Source: Angiostrongylus vasorum (lineage: Eukaryota; Nematoda; Chromadorea; Rhabditida; Metastrongylidae). Taken from it: a stretch of DNA of 64,000 nucleotides. This document shows positions 1 to 11,655 of the stretch, one piece after another; the first letter of the stretch is position 1, and every line of letters starts with the position of its first letter. The notes beneath the pieces are model-generated. The model was not told the DNA's origin, made no database searches, and saw nothing but the letters and a program-made list of their open reading frames with translations. Location of the stretch: assembly GCA_018806985.1 (NCBI GenBank), contig JADANN010000203.1, forward strand, positions 1 to 64,000. The letters run 5' to 3'. The position numbers were made by a program, and so were the translations under genes.

Positions 1-634
1 CACTATCCAGACTGTTCAGCTTAAAGCTTGCATCACCAGCCACCGCGTTGTTCTTCTCAAGCAAACTGAAGTAAACAAGGAAAATAGCCGTCTAGATATA
101 CTACCACCTTTTCAATAGCGATTGTGACGAAGTGGATTCTGCCGCAGGCATTGAACTTAAAGTAGGTGCAGATGGCGACCTGTTCTGAAAGAAGTTGTGA
201 ACCATGTGAAGTGCTCAGCTTTCGCCACTTTCAATTTTCTTTTGTGTAAATTGGATTTTCTACCTCGTACCTCTCCATATAGCTCCAACAAATAGATTAT
301 TTTTAGTTTCAAGAAGAAATTTTGGGAGTTCCAGCGAAGTTTGGTCGCATTTATTAGTGCGAAATAGTACGAAGCCGAGAGAACAAAGGCTATGGATAGA
401 AAATTCTAATCGCTTTCTAGTAAAAGCACGTTTTCCAAAAATTTCTTCAAATCGATGAAGTTTTGCTTATTTTAAAGCATTGTCATTGACAAGATTTGAA
501 TACCCAACACAACATTTTTGAATAAGTGAGACACAAGTCGGGGAAACACGGAAAACATCATATACCAAATTGACATTCGTGTTTGATTGAGTGTTTAATG
601 GTTGCAAACGTTTGAATAAAAAGGTTACTTGCAG
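1..634 (+). other. Intron 3 of gene copy 1 (partial)
   Basis: This stretch matches the part of copy 3's intron 3 at about 50,350-50,846, and it ends in a TTGCAG acceptor at 629-634 just before exon 4. The donor and exons 1-3 of this gene copy would lie left of the window. No reading frame of note is present. A fragment of the same intron (about 420-540) recurs in reverse at 58,955-59,050. Confidence 0.65.
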
Positions 635-977
635 TTATGAGAGGCATGATGATTCCACACTGCATCATCGTTGGAAACACGGTGACATCTTTATGCGCTG
701 CAATGATGGCTAATAATGATTGTGACATAAGTAGGAACATGAATATCGAAGCCATTCCTCCCGAGCCTTTGTCAATTTCTGGAAGCCTCACGGTTTGAAT
801 TGCTTTTTTTCTGTAAAAATTCATTTTAAAAGAAAGAGAATTGTCTAGACCACAAACATCATCATGGCGAACTGGTCGAGAGAGATGTGGCAAAGTGTGG
901 TTGACAGAGCGGTTCGAATGCTGGCATCGGGTCCATTTGGGACGAACTTCTTCTCGGCGGTAGCGACCGTCATCTAA
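635..977 (+). CDS. Secreted-protein family gene, copy 1 (last two exons)
   Basis: Two exons are visible: 635-792, then a 56-bp intron (GTTTGA...GTCTAG, 793-848), then 849-977 ending in TAA. Both are open in the same phase. Exon 4 holds a PHCIIVGNTVTSLC segment and ends PPEPLSISGSLT. Exon 5 begins TTNIIMANWSREMWQ and contains AVRMLASGPFG. The same exons with the same junctions and phases occur in copies 2 and 3, which is strong evidence for a real spliced gene. In copy 2 the first exon encodes a signal peptide, so the full product (about 235 residues) should be secreted. I have an impression of similar nematode proteins but cannot name the family or a function. Exons 1-3 would lie outside the window. 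Within what is visible this copy has no frameshift, so it may be functional. Confidence 0.72.
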
Positions 978-2228
978 AACGTGGACTGAACTGTAAAACC
1001 CGTCTAGAATAAACTGTGCATTTATGTGAATTTCTCCATCTAAACTTTACAAAAAATAATAAACTCGTGAGAAATGTGTTAAATTAAGGGATTCATGTGG
1101 AAAAAAAGAGTTTGCAACATGATAAATAGTTAGTGGTAGCGTTATTGGCCGATTTGAAAATTCCTACTTAAAAAAGTGCCCGCAGGAAAACGTTCTTTTT
1201 CGTAGTTGAAAAAATGCTCACATTCTCGCTTCGCAATTGCCTATAGAAAAACTCGTAAAAAAAGGAATATTAAGACAAAATATTAGAAGTTTGGGAACAA
1301 ATAAAGGTTGATCACCGGTGAACACTTGACTCTCTATCGTTATGGAAATGCTCCACAAATTTAGAAAAAAAAATGCATTCTCGCTTCCGTCGGGAAATTG
1401 TTTTGTGAAGCTGTGACTGTCGTATGGCTGTTCTACAACGCTGATTGGATAACGTTTAGAAAGGATCATGTCTCCTGATATCATTTTCCTCCATCTTTCA
1501 CCGCTTTCCTTTCTTCACTGATCCTTTCGATTTTCTTCGCCCTCGATATTTGTCATGGTGTTAGAAAGAACCTTCCGAAACCATCCACATTTTGGTGCTC
1601 ATGAATTATCATGAACACATATTTTTTTCGTAACAGCCTTTTCCACAAGCGCTGTGGAAAATGATAAGCCAAAAATGGAAGTGAAGAACATTCGACCTTA
1701 GCGTGACGTTATGGTTCGGGTCATATACAAATTTTAAGTGCTCACTGGGAAATCCCTGTTTGACTTAGGCATTTTCTAATGCTTCCATCCTGACAAACTC
1801 AAACATCTTTGTGTGGACAAAAAGTGAGAAATACTAGCATTATGTGCTTTCATGACAGTTCACCTCCCTTTATTTTGTCTCGATATACTTTGCGGTGCAC
1901 CACTTCGCCACTTTCGGTAACATCTCGCCGTTGTTCGGTCTTGTATGGCTTTTTTAGTGATGAGAGAGCATGTCGAACCTCGGATGTTTCAGCTATTTGG
2001 AAAGACACATCCTGCCTGCTGTGAAAAATCACTCATTCTACTCGTTTGCCCATTATTCTTCACGTGTTGTTGTTTTTCGTAAATTGTTAACACCACAGTC
2101 TCTCGTGTGCCTTTTTGAGATTTGCTAATGTATTAAATATGCAAACCACTTAAGTAGCAATGCTTTCAAAATGACTAAAATTTTTGTGGACAGAAAGCTT
2201 TTTTAAAAACGCATTTTAATCCCAACAA
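978..2228 (+). repeat. Downstream block of gene copy 1 (three copies in window)
   Basis: The stretch after the stop codon matches 40,260-41,762 (reverse) and 51,181-52,680 (direct), the sequence downstream of gene copies 2 and 3. Shared landmarks include the segment around 1,370-1,480 and the segment at 1,850-2,035. Short open frames here are not conserved between copies, so I treat it as non-coding. Unlike the other two blocks, this one lacks the SINE-C insertion. Confidence 0.7.
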
Positions 2229-2239
2229 AAGATCAGAAT

Positions 2240-2560
2240 CCTCCCAATGGTTTAGCACTTCATTGTGGCTAGGAGGTGTTCCTGGGTGTGGGACGGTGAT
2301 GTACAGCGGGGGATTCATACCCAAGGCAGGGTCTCACAAGCCGAGAAGGAGTCCTGCGTTTTCACCAATAATCCCATCTAAGAGCAGGGCGGCGACTGGA
2401 TTTGGTGGTGACGACCTGTGGCACATTTTGGCCAGGCTGACATTGGGACTCCCGGGATATTCAATGGCTAAGCTGGCAAAGCTCCAAAAAATGGAGATTA
2501 TTCTGGGGCCCGCACATCCCAGTGATTATGGGCCGTCCAACTCTCCAAATAAGTAAGGAT
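2240..2560 (+). repeat. Interspersed repeat R1
   Basis: This repeat starts near a TCATTGTGGCTAGGAGGTGT head and ends in CCAACTCTCCAAATAAGTAA. Other copies are at 10,889-11,235 (+), 39,886-40,258 (-), 25,000-25,180 (-), 52,681-52,760 (+, head only) and 4,207-4,366 (-, tail only). It may be the leader of one of the RTE LINE families, because the 52,681 copy is followed by RTE-2 sequence. That link is inference. Confidence 0.65.
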
Positions 2561-3310
2561 TAGAGTTACTTATCAGTGTTTCTTCTTCTTCTGATTTCGT
2601 ACCATTTTGTCCTTACGACGACTGTAGCTAGACCTGCCTAGATCTCTTAAAATTGCTTGCTAAAAGTAGAAATAATTTATCTATTAAAGGTGTGTGACAA
2701 GTACCCGGAAGAGTATTCCACTAGTGCAGAAGAAGGTTGAACCAGGCGAAATTTTGAGCTTTTCACTCAGTTCACGATTTGTTCCTGACCACTTCACCGT
2801 CCTCATCTACCGTTTCCACTTTGATATCTTTCGGTGGAATTCATTTTTTCATATATGCTGTTAAAATGCTGTACTAAATCGAAATTGGTTTTTTCTACTT
2901 ATTTGCTTCATTTTGGCTAGGAATAATGAAACGTCGGCTACAGATGCAGGCATTATCCTGGACTGTCTCTACAACAGATTATAGGAGAGATTTTTTTCAC
3001 GATGCGATATCACTCATTGTGCGGATGCTAGCGCTTCCTGCATTCTCTTCCTTTTCCTTGCATCCATAACTGTTGGTCTTTGGATTTCCAATTGACTTTA
3101 ACTGCTGTTCATGGATTTCGTTCCTTTTCCAGGATATCGGTGAGTGCTAGTCAAGGAGACCTTCCCTGGATCGTTGGAATAGCCGTCAAAGGGAGGAACC
3201 CAGATTTTCATTACAAGTAGTGGTCAACTGTTGTGGTAGCAGGGAGTGAGTAAATCCCAGGCAAGCCTGCTGTCAATTTCTCGCGCTTCCAAAGATAGGG
3301 TCCTTGGCAG
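2561..3310 (+). repeat. Segment paired with 39,115-39,885
   Basis: This segment matches the reverse complement of 39,115-39,885, including the paired pieces around the CTCAGTTCACGATT landmark and the AACAGTTGACCAC landmark. It is one link of the long inverted duplication joining 0-7 kb to 35.3-43.4 kb. I see no coding sequence in it. Confidence 0.55.
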
Positions 3311-3419
3311 GCCTCTAGAGGAGGAACGAGGATAGGCCTTAGGTTCATTGAACAATACCACTACCTATGTTGCTCGCGCTCAATAAGGATGCTCCAAACT
3401 AATATTAACTGTCAATATT

Positions 3420-3720
3420 CTTTTTTATTTTACGTGTTCCGTCACCACATATGCTGTGACGATCCCATCACTTCTTGCATTCGATTCGTTTTCACTCTCC
3501 TTCAAGCTTCACGATGGTGTTGGGCAATTTCGTGTGGTTGCGGTTGTTGCCCGAGGATTTCGTCTTCTATGGATGTCGTAACATGCTAGTCGAGTCGACT
3601 CTCCTTGAAATATTGAAGATAACCGCAGTGAGGGTTCCCACGTGGATTGGAGGAAAGCGTTGGAGAAGTGATCGAACGAGAACCTTCGTCTTCTGATCGA
3701 CTACGTCGCTAGCCACTGCG
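3420..3720 (+). repeat. Two-copy interspersed repeat
   Basis: It resembles 13,940-14,245 in the same orientation. Both contain GATCCCA(T/G)CACTTCTTGCATTCG-like sequence and a later GTGGATTGGAG(G/A)AAAGCGTTGG-like sequence. The similarity is interrupted, so both are old copies. No coding content is recognised. The stretch 3,721-4,001 shows nothing I can name. Confidence 0.45.
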
Positions 3721-4001
3721 CTCTTCTCTCCGCATTAATAATTAATAACGATGGCAAAAAACAGTGATTTGAAATACCGGTATATAAATTTCACTCAAAA
3801 CACTTTTTTAAAGGCATCTTAGAACACAAGCAATAAATGCAGAAAACATAGTTTTAAGTCTCTCCCCTCGTATCTAAGCCATTTCCACGTTTCTCACAAG
3901 TGACGTTTTTCGTAACGACATTGAAGGCAACGTAGTTATTCTAAGTGCCCTCTTGCGCCAAATGTGTGCACTACCGAACTTATAGCCGAACTGAAAGTTA
4001 C

Positions 4002-4442
4002 AATTCATATCTGGTCGTTGGTTAACAGCTACTAGCTATCATTCCAGTGTTTCTCGTCCAATCACAACTTTGAGTTGGTCGGAAATTATCGCGAATATGG
4101 CATCAGAGAGGATGGCCCAATTAGCTTGCCCGTTTTAAAACATCGGACACCTGAAGAACGAAATTTTCCACAAGTTTGAAGAGATTCTTTAAAAATGTTT
4201 TCAATCTTACCTACTTGGTTATTAGGACACCCGTCCTCACTGTTTGTGCTTCCCCCAGCATAATCTCCATCTCTCGGAGTAAAGCTGGTTTAGCCATTGT
4301 GTTTCCGTGTAACTCCGATGTCAGCCTGCCCAAACTCTGACCCAGGTCGTTACCACAGCAATCAATAATGTTTGCTGTTTTAGAAAAGGCCGTGGCTTCA
4401 GGCAAAATGAAATCGGGATTACGGTGAAGTTCCTAGTGATTT
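4002..4442 (-). pseudogene. Secreted-protein family gene, copy 4 (decayed exons 2 and 3)
   Basis: On the minus strand a TTGCAG acceptor (4,443-4,448) precedes a decayed exon 2 running from 4,442 to about 4,370. It still reads FILPEATAFSKTANI, matching GFTLPTAMVFSTTASV of copy 2. Exon 2 is then interrupted by the tail of repeat R1 (4,207-4,366). A decayed exon 3 follows at about 4,168-4,002, with LSDAIFAIISDQLKV matching LSDAIIAIILGQLTV of copy 3, and it ends at a GTAACT donor. Stops and indels are present and exons 1, 4 and 5 are not seen. This copy is clearly older than the other three and points away from neighbouring copy 1. Confidence 0.6.
4207..4366 (-). repeat. Repeat R1, 3' part, inside gene copy 4
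   Basis: This is the minus-strand tail of repeat R1, with the landmarks TCTCCATCTCTCGGAG and a CCTACTTGGTTATTAGGACA-like end. It interrupts exon 2 of the decayed gene copy 4. Confidence 0.5.
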
Positions 4443-4499
4443 CTGCAACGAAATTCCTTAGTTCTTGTGGTAAATAATTAAAGATTAAATAAGTCTGTT

Positions 4500-4690
4500 G
4501 AGTGTTGTCACTTTTTGTCTACTGCCTATGGCAGGGTGTTATGTGAAATTTAACCGCAGTGAATCTGAGATGTTTGCAATACTCCGATCGCAGGTGTTTG
4601 TTGCGGCGACCGAACCTCGTTATTACATTTTCTGGGGGCCAACGACTTCACCACCACACAATGCCGGTCTTTGTATCGTCTTTTCTCTCA
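4500..4690 (-). repeat. SINE-B copy (tRNA-derived)
   Basis: Read on the minus strand it has a tRNA-like head with an A-box-like TGTGTGGTGGTGAAG and a B-box-like GGTTCGGTCGCC, followed by a tail resembling the other SINE-B copies (16,750-17,000 and 63,476-63,690). The head recurs in reverse at 37,595-37,672, consistent with the inverted duplication. Confidence 0.5.
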
Positions 4691-4739
4691 CCCGTGTTTA
4701 ACCTATCGCTGCTATAACCGAGCACCTTTTGAATGTATT

Positions 4740-5770
4740 TTTCTAAACGATGACAAGACTCATTGTATCGCGAGAGTTCAAGAGAACGCTTTGTTTCATG
4801 TTCATCGATTTGAAGGAGATTTTTGTCTCATTTGAGATAGAAGCAGTCCTAGAAAGCCCTGGACTGTCAGAATATCTCTGCCCAGTATATTAAATTTTTT
4901 TCGCGGACTATATAAACATTTCGCAACCAAAATATCACCATTCTACAGCGATGTTGATATTGACGTCAAAAGAAGGGTTGTGCAAGGCGATACCACCTCG
5001 CCAAAATTATTTACTGCCAGCTACGAAAACGTCATGTAGAATAGAATAATATCGGAGTGAAAATGGATGGTTGGCGATTGCACCATCTTCGCAATGCTGG
5101 AGACATCGTTCTTATAACCCTCAAACATTATCCAAGCGAAATAAATGCTTGCCCACATTGATCAAAGCCTCTGGAATAGCTTGCCATTGACTAAATCTCA
5201 CAAAAACGACCCTCACCGATCGGTTACTAGAGGTAATGAAGAGAACAAGGAACACCTGACTCAATGCCCACCTTTTTAGTGTCCACGATTCTTTCTGCCT
5301 TAACGTCTCTGTCATAAACCTGGTCGATGCGTAAGCGGTATGAAAGACCACTTAGAGTTGTGCAATGCGCAGTCAAAAGGGCCGTGCTAGGAGTATTCAG
5401 TGTCACACGAGTAATGGAAGAAATCCGAATCTCGGACCTACGTCAGCGATGAAGAACTAGGGACGGAGGTCTATACGCCGAACTACTAAAGGTGGATCGG
5501 ACACGCAATGCGTATAAACGAAAACAACCGATGGACAAGGCCTGTTAATGACTGGATTTCTCGGGATATCAAACATGATGCGGAAAGTCCACCGACTCGC
5601 TGGTAGGAATTCTCTTTCGAAAAACCCTGGAAAGAGTATGATAGACAGCGAGTTTTTAGAGCGAGAAGAACCCACTGGGCTACAGTTGCACGTTACAATT
5701 GAAAATGGAAGATATACTGGCGCCGGCACGAGTCGCTCGGCTATCTGCAGGGGAGACAGGTTATGGGATT
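4740..5770 (+). mobile_element. RTE-1 LINE, C-terminal reverse transcriptase fragment
   Basis: Frameshifted translations carry the order of an RTE-type reverse transcriptase. First comes a degraded palm motif-A region, then a KISPFYSDVDIDVKRRV stretch with VQGDTTSPKLFTASYENVM, then the C-terminal end with a WIGHAMRINENNRWTRPV box and WISRDIK...PPTRWVEF. Many stops and frameshifts are present and the endonuclease is missing, so it is dead. The same segment lies in reverse at 36,481-37,590. Confidence 0.75.
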
Positions 5771-5774
5771 GTTA

Positions 5775-6990
5775 GGCAGAACAAATGATTGCATGCAGTT
5801 CAAAAAACAATCCAATTTGAAGAAGTGCCGTCGAAATATTTGTAGCTATAATGTTCCCTCAATCTGCGCTGTTGAACTAGGCAGGGACTATCATTGCATC
5901 CTGCCATGATATGGAATTGATAACGAAAATGTTATACACCAATCTTTTTTGTTCCATAATCCCCGATAGGGTACCCCGGAACTACCTCTGATGAAAAACT
6001 TACCGGGCTTCTGACCTATAAGGTTGCAATAGCAAACATGAAGAAGGCAAAGCTCTAGGGATCGATAAATCACCGCCGACTTTTCATAGAACTGGAGGCA
6101 ACAAATTACGGGTAGTTGTCGCAACCCGCATAACATCATGCCACTACAAAGGGAAAACCTTCGACTCGCGGAGAGCATCACGCACTTTAATCCTGCCTAA
6201 GAAGGATGGTCATAGAAATCTTCTTAACTGTTGTCCGATCTGCTTGTTTAGTGTAGTTTACGAGCTATTCACGATGATTGTTCTTTGCTCATATAGAAAA
6301 CCTTGGGTGAGACGCAGCTAGTTCAGCAAGCAGGATTCCGGTAGAGGCTCTGTTGCATGAATTACGTCCAAGCCGTGGTCATGGAGTAAGTCGAGAATGC
6401 TATCTCACTTTGTTTTAACCTTTATCGAAAAACGAGAATGGTTTGACTACGCCGAAGCGAATGCGATCCTATCAGCATACGTCGAACAAAGAATGAGTCG
6501 TTTCCATACAAGAACTCTAAGCGCCCGTTATCGGAAATGTTCCACAAAAAATACAGCTTTTCATTGGCTCCTCAGTCTACCCAATAAAAAATGAATTCCA
6601 CAATGTCACACGATTTTAGCAAAAAGCTGTTTATTGCTACACTGCAGTTGATAAAGAAGTAACTCGATTAGGACGAGAAAAGGCATATGTACTGATGGAA
6701 AATTTCTATCAAATCTTCGTTTCGCGCATGAAATCGTCACGTTTTCTACCAGTGAAAGCAGAAACGATACTCAGTGAACTGAAACGGAGTGGGAAGAAAG
6801 TTAGACTGCGCAATGAAACGATGGATATTCAGTTTATCAAGAACGCAGAGGGTGATGACGTACATATCGAACAGGATGAACAGGTATAGGATTACAATAA
6901 ATATAACTCGCAAATCACTTCCAAACGCTGACAGCAATGTATTGGAATGAAGGAACATAGCGAAATATAATAAAGAGTGGTATAAATAAT
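5775..6990 (+). mobile_element. RTE-2 LINE, reverse transcriptase fragment
   Basis: This is a second, different RTE-type family joined directly to the RTE-1 fragment. Frames from 6,165 on read LPKKDGHRNLLNCCPICLF (the family's NYRPICLLS region), then a decayed motif A (LTFIEKREWFDYAEANAILS), then SELKRSGKKVRLR...FIKNAEGDD near 6,770-6,870. The catalytic motif C is not recognisable. The whole unit, including its join to RTE-1, is repeated in reverse at 35,346-36,480, so the fusion predates that duplication. Confidence 0.65.
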
Positions 6991-7003
6991 GGATCTCGGC
7001 CAC

Positions 7004-9372
7004 GGATCTCCCTTATATGAGGGTTTCCGAAAGCCGGTTGGTCTCGAGGCTACGTGGCGTGTCTCCAGGTGGCGGATAAGGAATTAATCGAGGACCAAAA
7101 GCGACCTTTGCTTCTCTGAGACGCAGGTGGATCTAGAGGATGGAGTCCCTGTTTTTGTTGCGCAGATTTGGCACACACTTTCTGTATTTGCTAGGCGTAT
7201 TCATGCATGCGTGTGTGGGTGGCTTTTCGCTTATGCGGATTGTATTCTACGAGTCAATTGGGCCAAAAGCCTGGGACGGAAACGGAGAGACTGACGAAAT
7301 CTCAGGGATATTTTCGCGGTGTCTAGATCTCGATGGGCTAAGGTGGCAATCTGTGCTTACAATGTAAGCTCACTTCTATCTGAACCTTCCACGGAGGACC
7401 TGATCATGCAGGCAAAAAGGATAAGCTATGGACCGGGCGGGGCGACAAGCCGTAGTTCATTCAACTATTTCTATGACACCGGAGAAGAACTGTTCTTCAG
7501 AACATGCCGTAATAAAGCAGTCGGCGACCTCGTTGTTCTCGACAAAACAGCTTTGGGCACGAACATCGATTCACTCGAGCAACTAACAACCATAGTCGGA
7601 CGATTATGGTTGAAGAGGTGTGGATAAATACCGGCTTTGACAGTCTTCGTCATGCACGCACCGACATCTGTGGCGAAAATGAAGTAAGAGCCTTATACAT
7701 GGACTGAGAAGCTCTGAATAGAAGACCGTAAATTTATCAAGAGCACCATCGGAGATTTTAACGCTAAGACTGATCACAGAGTAACGTCTGAAGAACGCCA
7801 CATTAACACCCACGAATTAGAATAGAAGGAGCAGTATGAGCCATTGATTGAGTTTATCATGACGACCAAAACCATCCAAAGAAACTCGCAATTCCAAAAC
7901 GCTCCACCCCTAAACGTTGGGCGTAGGAGTCTCCCAGTGGAGAGTACCATAACGAAATAGACCACATCGTGGTAAACAGAAGGTTTTGCCTAACCGATGT
8001 CGCTGTTGTCTTAAAATTCCACACGGGATCAGAACCGTCGCCTCCGTCGTGCAAGATTCCATTTCTCGCTGAAAGGAGTAAAAGCCGCTAAATTCATAGA
8101 CCGAACTTCCAGAGCCACCACAAACTGGGACTTATTCAAATCAATACTCGGCCGTTGGGAAGATGCCGCTGTCGATAACATCGACGAAGAGTACTATCGG
8201 CTCATCCGACATCTTCACCTTAGCGCTTTGAAAGTTTAGAGTTCGAAAGTCACCGAGAGACATCTCTCTCCAGAAAAAACTTGAGCTGATACTCCAGTGT
8301 GAAGTCGGACGCGCTACATGCATCCGCGCACTAACGTCCGAGCTTGCGAAACAATGCAGACAGACGATAGAAGAAGATCTTCAAGAGAGAAGAGCAGCAG
8401 CAATGGTCGAAAGCTGCAGAGGCTCGGAAAAGCATTCACAAAGCCAGCTGATGTTTTGCCAATTACAAGACCAGAATCATTGCACTCCGACGTCCAGACA
8501 GAACACTTACAGCGTCCAGAAGAGCAATGGAGGAAACCATTAACAAATACTACTCAGATTTCTTCGATACCCATGTCCACCTTCCGTCATATGAAATAAA
8601 GGAGGATGGTTATGCTGTACCACCTGTTCTCCCTTCCCAAATCCGACGTGCCACTTCGTCGGTGAAATATCGAACAACACCAGGTCCGGAGAGGATAAGA
8701 TCTGAATTGCTGAAGAACCTTCCACCAGTCCTCGTAAACACTTTGGCTCGGGTCTTCACACGTTACCTATCTGAATGCAAGGACCCTACTCAATGGAAGA
8801 CAGCAAGATCGTGCTGATGTTTAAGAAGGGTGACCTACATGACATCAGCAACTATCGTCCAATCTGTTTGCTGTCTGTCGTCTACAAACTTTTCGTTGAG
8901 GCATCCTAAACATGAATCAAAAAACACTGGACGAAGGGCAGCCATGTGGGCAAGCAGGGTTTCGAAAAGAATTTAGTACGATGGACCACATCCACACGAT
9001 AACAAGACTCACTGAAGTATCGCGAGAGTACAAAAGACCGCTCTGTCTCACTTTCATCGATTTACAGAAGGCCTTTGATTCAATTGTGATAGAAGCAGTC
9101 ATGGATGCCCTGGATAGTCAAGGAGTCCCCACTCAGTATAAAAAGATTCTTCGTGAGCTGTGAAAAAATTTCACAATCAAAAAAACGATATCACCATTCT
9201 GCAACGATATTAACATCGACGTCAAAAAGAGGAGTTATGCAAGGCGGCACCATCTTGCCAAAATTATTTACCGCCACCCTCGAGAACGCCATGCGAACAT
9301 TCGAATAGGATAATATGGGAGTGAAAATCGATGATCGGTAGTTACACTATCTTCGCTTAGCTGATGGCATCG
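7004..9372 (+). mobile_element. RTE-1 LINE remnant: leader, endonuclease, reverse transcriptase
   Basis: This is the longest LINE remnant in the window. 7,004-7,318 is the leader also seen at 24,296, 27,105, 33,865 and 49,045. The endonuclease start (VAICAYNV..., then STEDLIMQAKRISYG) lies at about 7,335-7,450, and its end (HNEIDHIVVNRRFCLTDVAV) lies near 7,950-8,010. Reverse transcriptase follows: VHLPSYEIKEDGY and TTPGPERIRSELLKNLPPVL (8,560-8,740), then YRPICLLSVVYKLF, GQPCGQAGFRKEFSTMDHIH, LCLTFIDLQKAFDS (motif A) and VKRGVMQGGTILPKLFTATL. Several frameshifts break it. It stops just before the expected FADD box, where the LTR-like element at 9,373 begins. No active protein can be made. 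Confidence 0.85.
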
Positions 9373-10476
9373 TCTTTATAGCAACTATTGCCAGAATAGT
9401 TACTATTCTGTCATCTTGTCGTAGGTTTGTGGTAACCATGTTCGTGGTCCCTCGTGTCGCTCTGCGATCTTGCAGCATTTAAATGTTTTCACATCATTGT
9501 GAGAACTTTGGTTGTCGTAACCATCCTTTGTTTTCAAACTCTTTTTATGCAATCGGAACTCTTTGTGTGTTGTTTCTGTTCCAAAACATCACAATCACGT
9601 TATTACAAAGGGCATGAAGTTGTCCGGGAAATCGTCCTCAGTCATCTGATCTGATCACGAGGGAGCTGGATGCGGAAGTCGACGAGTGTTTTCGATAAAA
9701 GTTCAAGGCCTGTGCCAAAGCACCACCTCCTCCAGAAGACATTTAAACAGCTTCGTCAGCCAATATTGTATCCGTCCCTGTTTATCATATGTGATGCGCC
9801 ACGTAGTTAATCCAAGGCGGTAACTCGTATTGTACGTGGTCACCGATGTATATTAACATTGCGGTGATGTTCCTCTAAACATCTAAACACGCTTACTCTA
9901 TTGTGTGTTCACATTAACCTCGTCGCAGTATGCTCACACGCCTGCATGTATTCTTTAATACGTTAACCTAATCGTAATGTACTTACAAGTTAACACACAA
10001 CGTCATCGCAATTTTATCACAACCTTACATGTCGCCGTTAACGTGTTCATACATCACAAACCTAAATATAGTGTGTAACCCTATAGTATTGTTGTTTGTA
10101 GGTTAGGCATTACGGCCTTATATAAATCCATTAATCTGCCTTAATCTTGTGATACTACTGATGTATTCTAAATGCACATGGCAGTGTTTCAGTAGCCTAT
10201 AGAAAAGATATAAACACCTCTTAACCTCACTTATTGAGCATGACACTATAATGCAGCCTGTATTGTACCGATGTTTACATATCGTTATTGTCGAATTATC
10301 GTGGTTATAAACTGTTTAATCACCCAAGTTTGAGATATTTCTCTGCGACAACTACGAAAAAAGTCCCGCGTGGCATCTTCTACAAAGTCGAGCATTCTGC
10401 TCAAAGCTTGTGATCACAAGGTGCTGAGAACTTACTCAAAGACCTAATTTCCACTAGCAACTACGACAATGCACAT
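9373..10476 (+). mobile_element. LTR-like element E1, copy 1
   Basis: It opens with TATAGCAACTATTGCCAGAA and closes with CACTAGCAACTACGAC, matching the two ends of the well-bounded element at 19,207-20,760. It shares with that element and with the 1.35-kb LTRs a terminal region around 10,320-10,340 (AATCACCCAAGTTTGAG). It appears inserted in the RTE-1 reverse transcriptase. No gag or pol frame is present. I see no convincing target duplication here. Confidence 0.55.
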
Positions 10477-10888
10477 GGTCACGGATCATCTTCCGCGTAG
10501 TAGTCAAGCAAAGCACACTATAAAGCACCGAATCGGCCGTAGGGGATAGAAAATGCTGAGTTGGTTTCAGCAGGCACTGCCGAGTATGCATTTTATTTTA
10601 CGACCTTGAAGGAAGTGGAATGTGGAATGTATTACCGAGGGACAAATCAGCGTTGAGCAAGTTATTCTTTTGTTCTTTATCACTTTGTTAATTCGCTATT
10701 CTGAAAGCACATTTCGTATTCGGACATACTGTACTGTCTCGTAAAGCAAACCATTATTTTTCGATTTTTCCTGTTTTCCAGGTGGTGTATTCTTTTTGGA
10801 TTTGTTTTTTTTAAGATGATATGGAAACTTAATTCTCAATTGTCGCATTATTTCTGGCCATAGTACACATTCCCTCCTGACGATTTAC
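10477..10888. other. Unassigned
   Basis: I see no coding frame, repeat match or structured RNA in this stretch. Confidence 0.4.
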
Positions 10889-11235
10889 TGCCTCATCGTG
10901 GCTGGGAGGTGTTGCTAGGTGTTGTGCCACAATGTAGAGCAAAGGGTATTTATCCTTTTGGTAGGGTCGCTCGAGGTGAGGAGTACGGCGTTTCTATCAG
11001 AAAGTCCAACTGAGAGTAAACCAATACCAGGATCCCACCACCGTCCTGGTATCAAACTAGTTGCATGATGGCAAATCTCCCTCTGATCCGCAATGGTGAC
11101 AGACTTTGGCCTGACTGACCTTGGAGACTCCAGTGAATAACAATAGCTAAATCAAGCAAAACTCCGAAAAATAGAGAAGATGATGGCGCCCGTACAACAA
11201 CTAAGGATGGGTCATGCAAGTATCCAAGAAAGTGT
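10889..11235 (+). repeat. Interspersed repeat R1
   Basis: It has the R1 head (CCTCATCGTGGCTGGGAGGT) and, further in, an AGGATCCCACCACCGTCCTG segment followed by a tail around the AAACTCCGAAAAATAGAGAA landmark. It is divergent from the 2,240 and 39,886 copies. Nothing recognisable follows to 11,655. Confidence 0.55.
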
Positions 11236-11655
11236 AGCGCACCTTTCGTGTACAAGGTACTCCACCTTTGCAAACAGGCGCAGATTGAGATAGATGCCGA
11301 TTCAGTTTTTTTGAGCATTAAATGTTGTGTCCAGAGGTTTCAATATTTCCTCAATTCTATCATTTTCTAATTGTTAATATAAAACCGGTTTCATGAAATT
11401 GTCTGGATCCTAGCACTTTCTTATTTGATCTGTTGTTTCGCGTTGGCCGTCCACATTAATATTGATCTCGCATTTCTTTAATCTCGAAGCTGTTACCGTG
11501 ATAGTCGGCAGTGTGGTCGAGTTGCACCGTTGTCACGAGAATTCCTGTTGCCATGGGCGAACTTAGTTGACTGTGTTCCTTCCGGATCGCGCCATTTCGA
11601 TAGAATGACGTCACCCTCACCATCAGCATATGCGCGTCACTCTGCTTCTTCCAAA

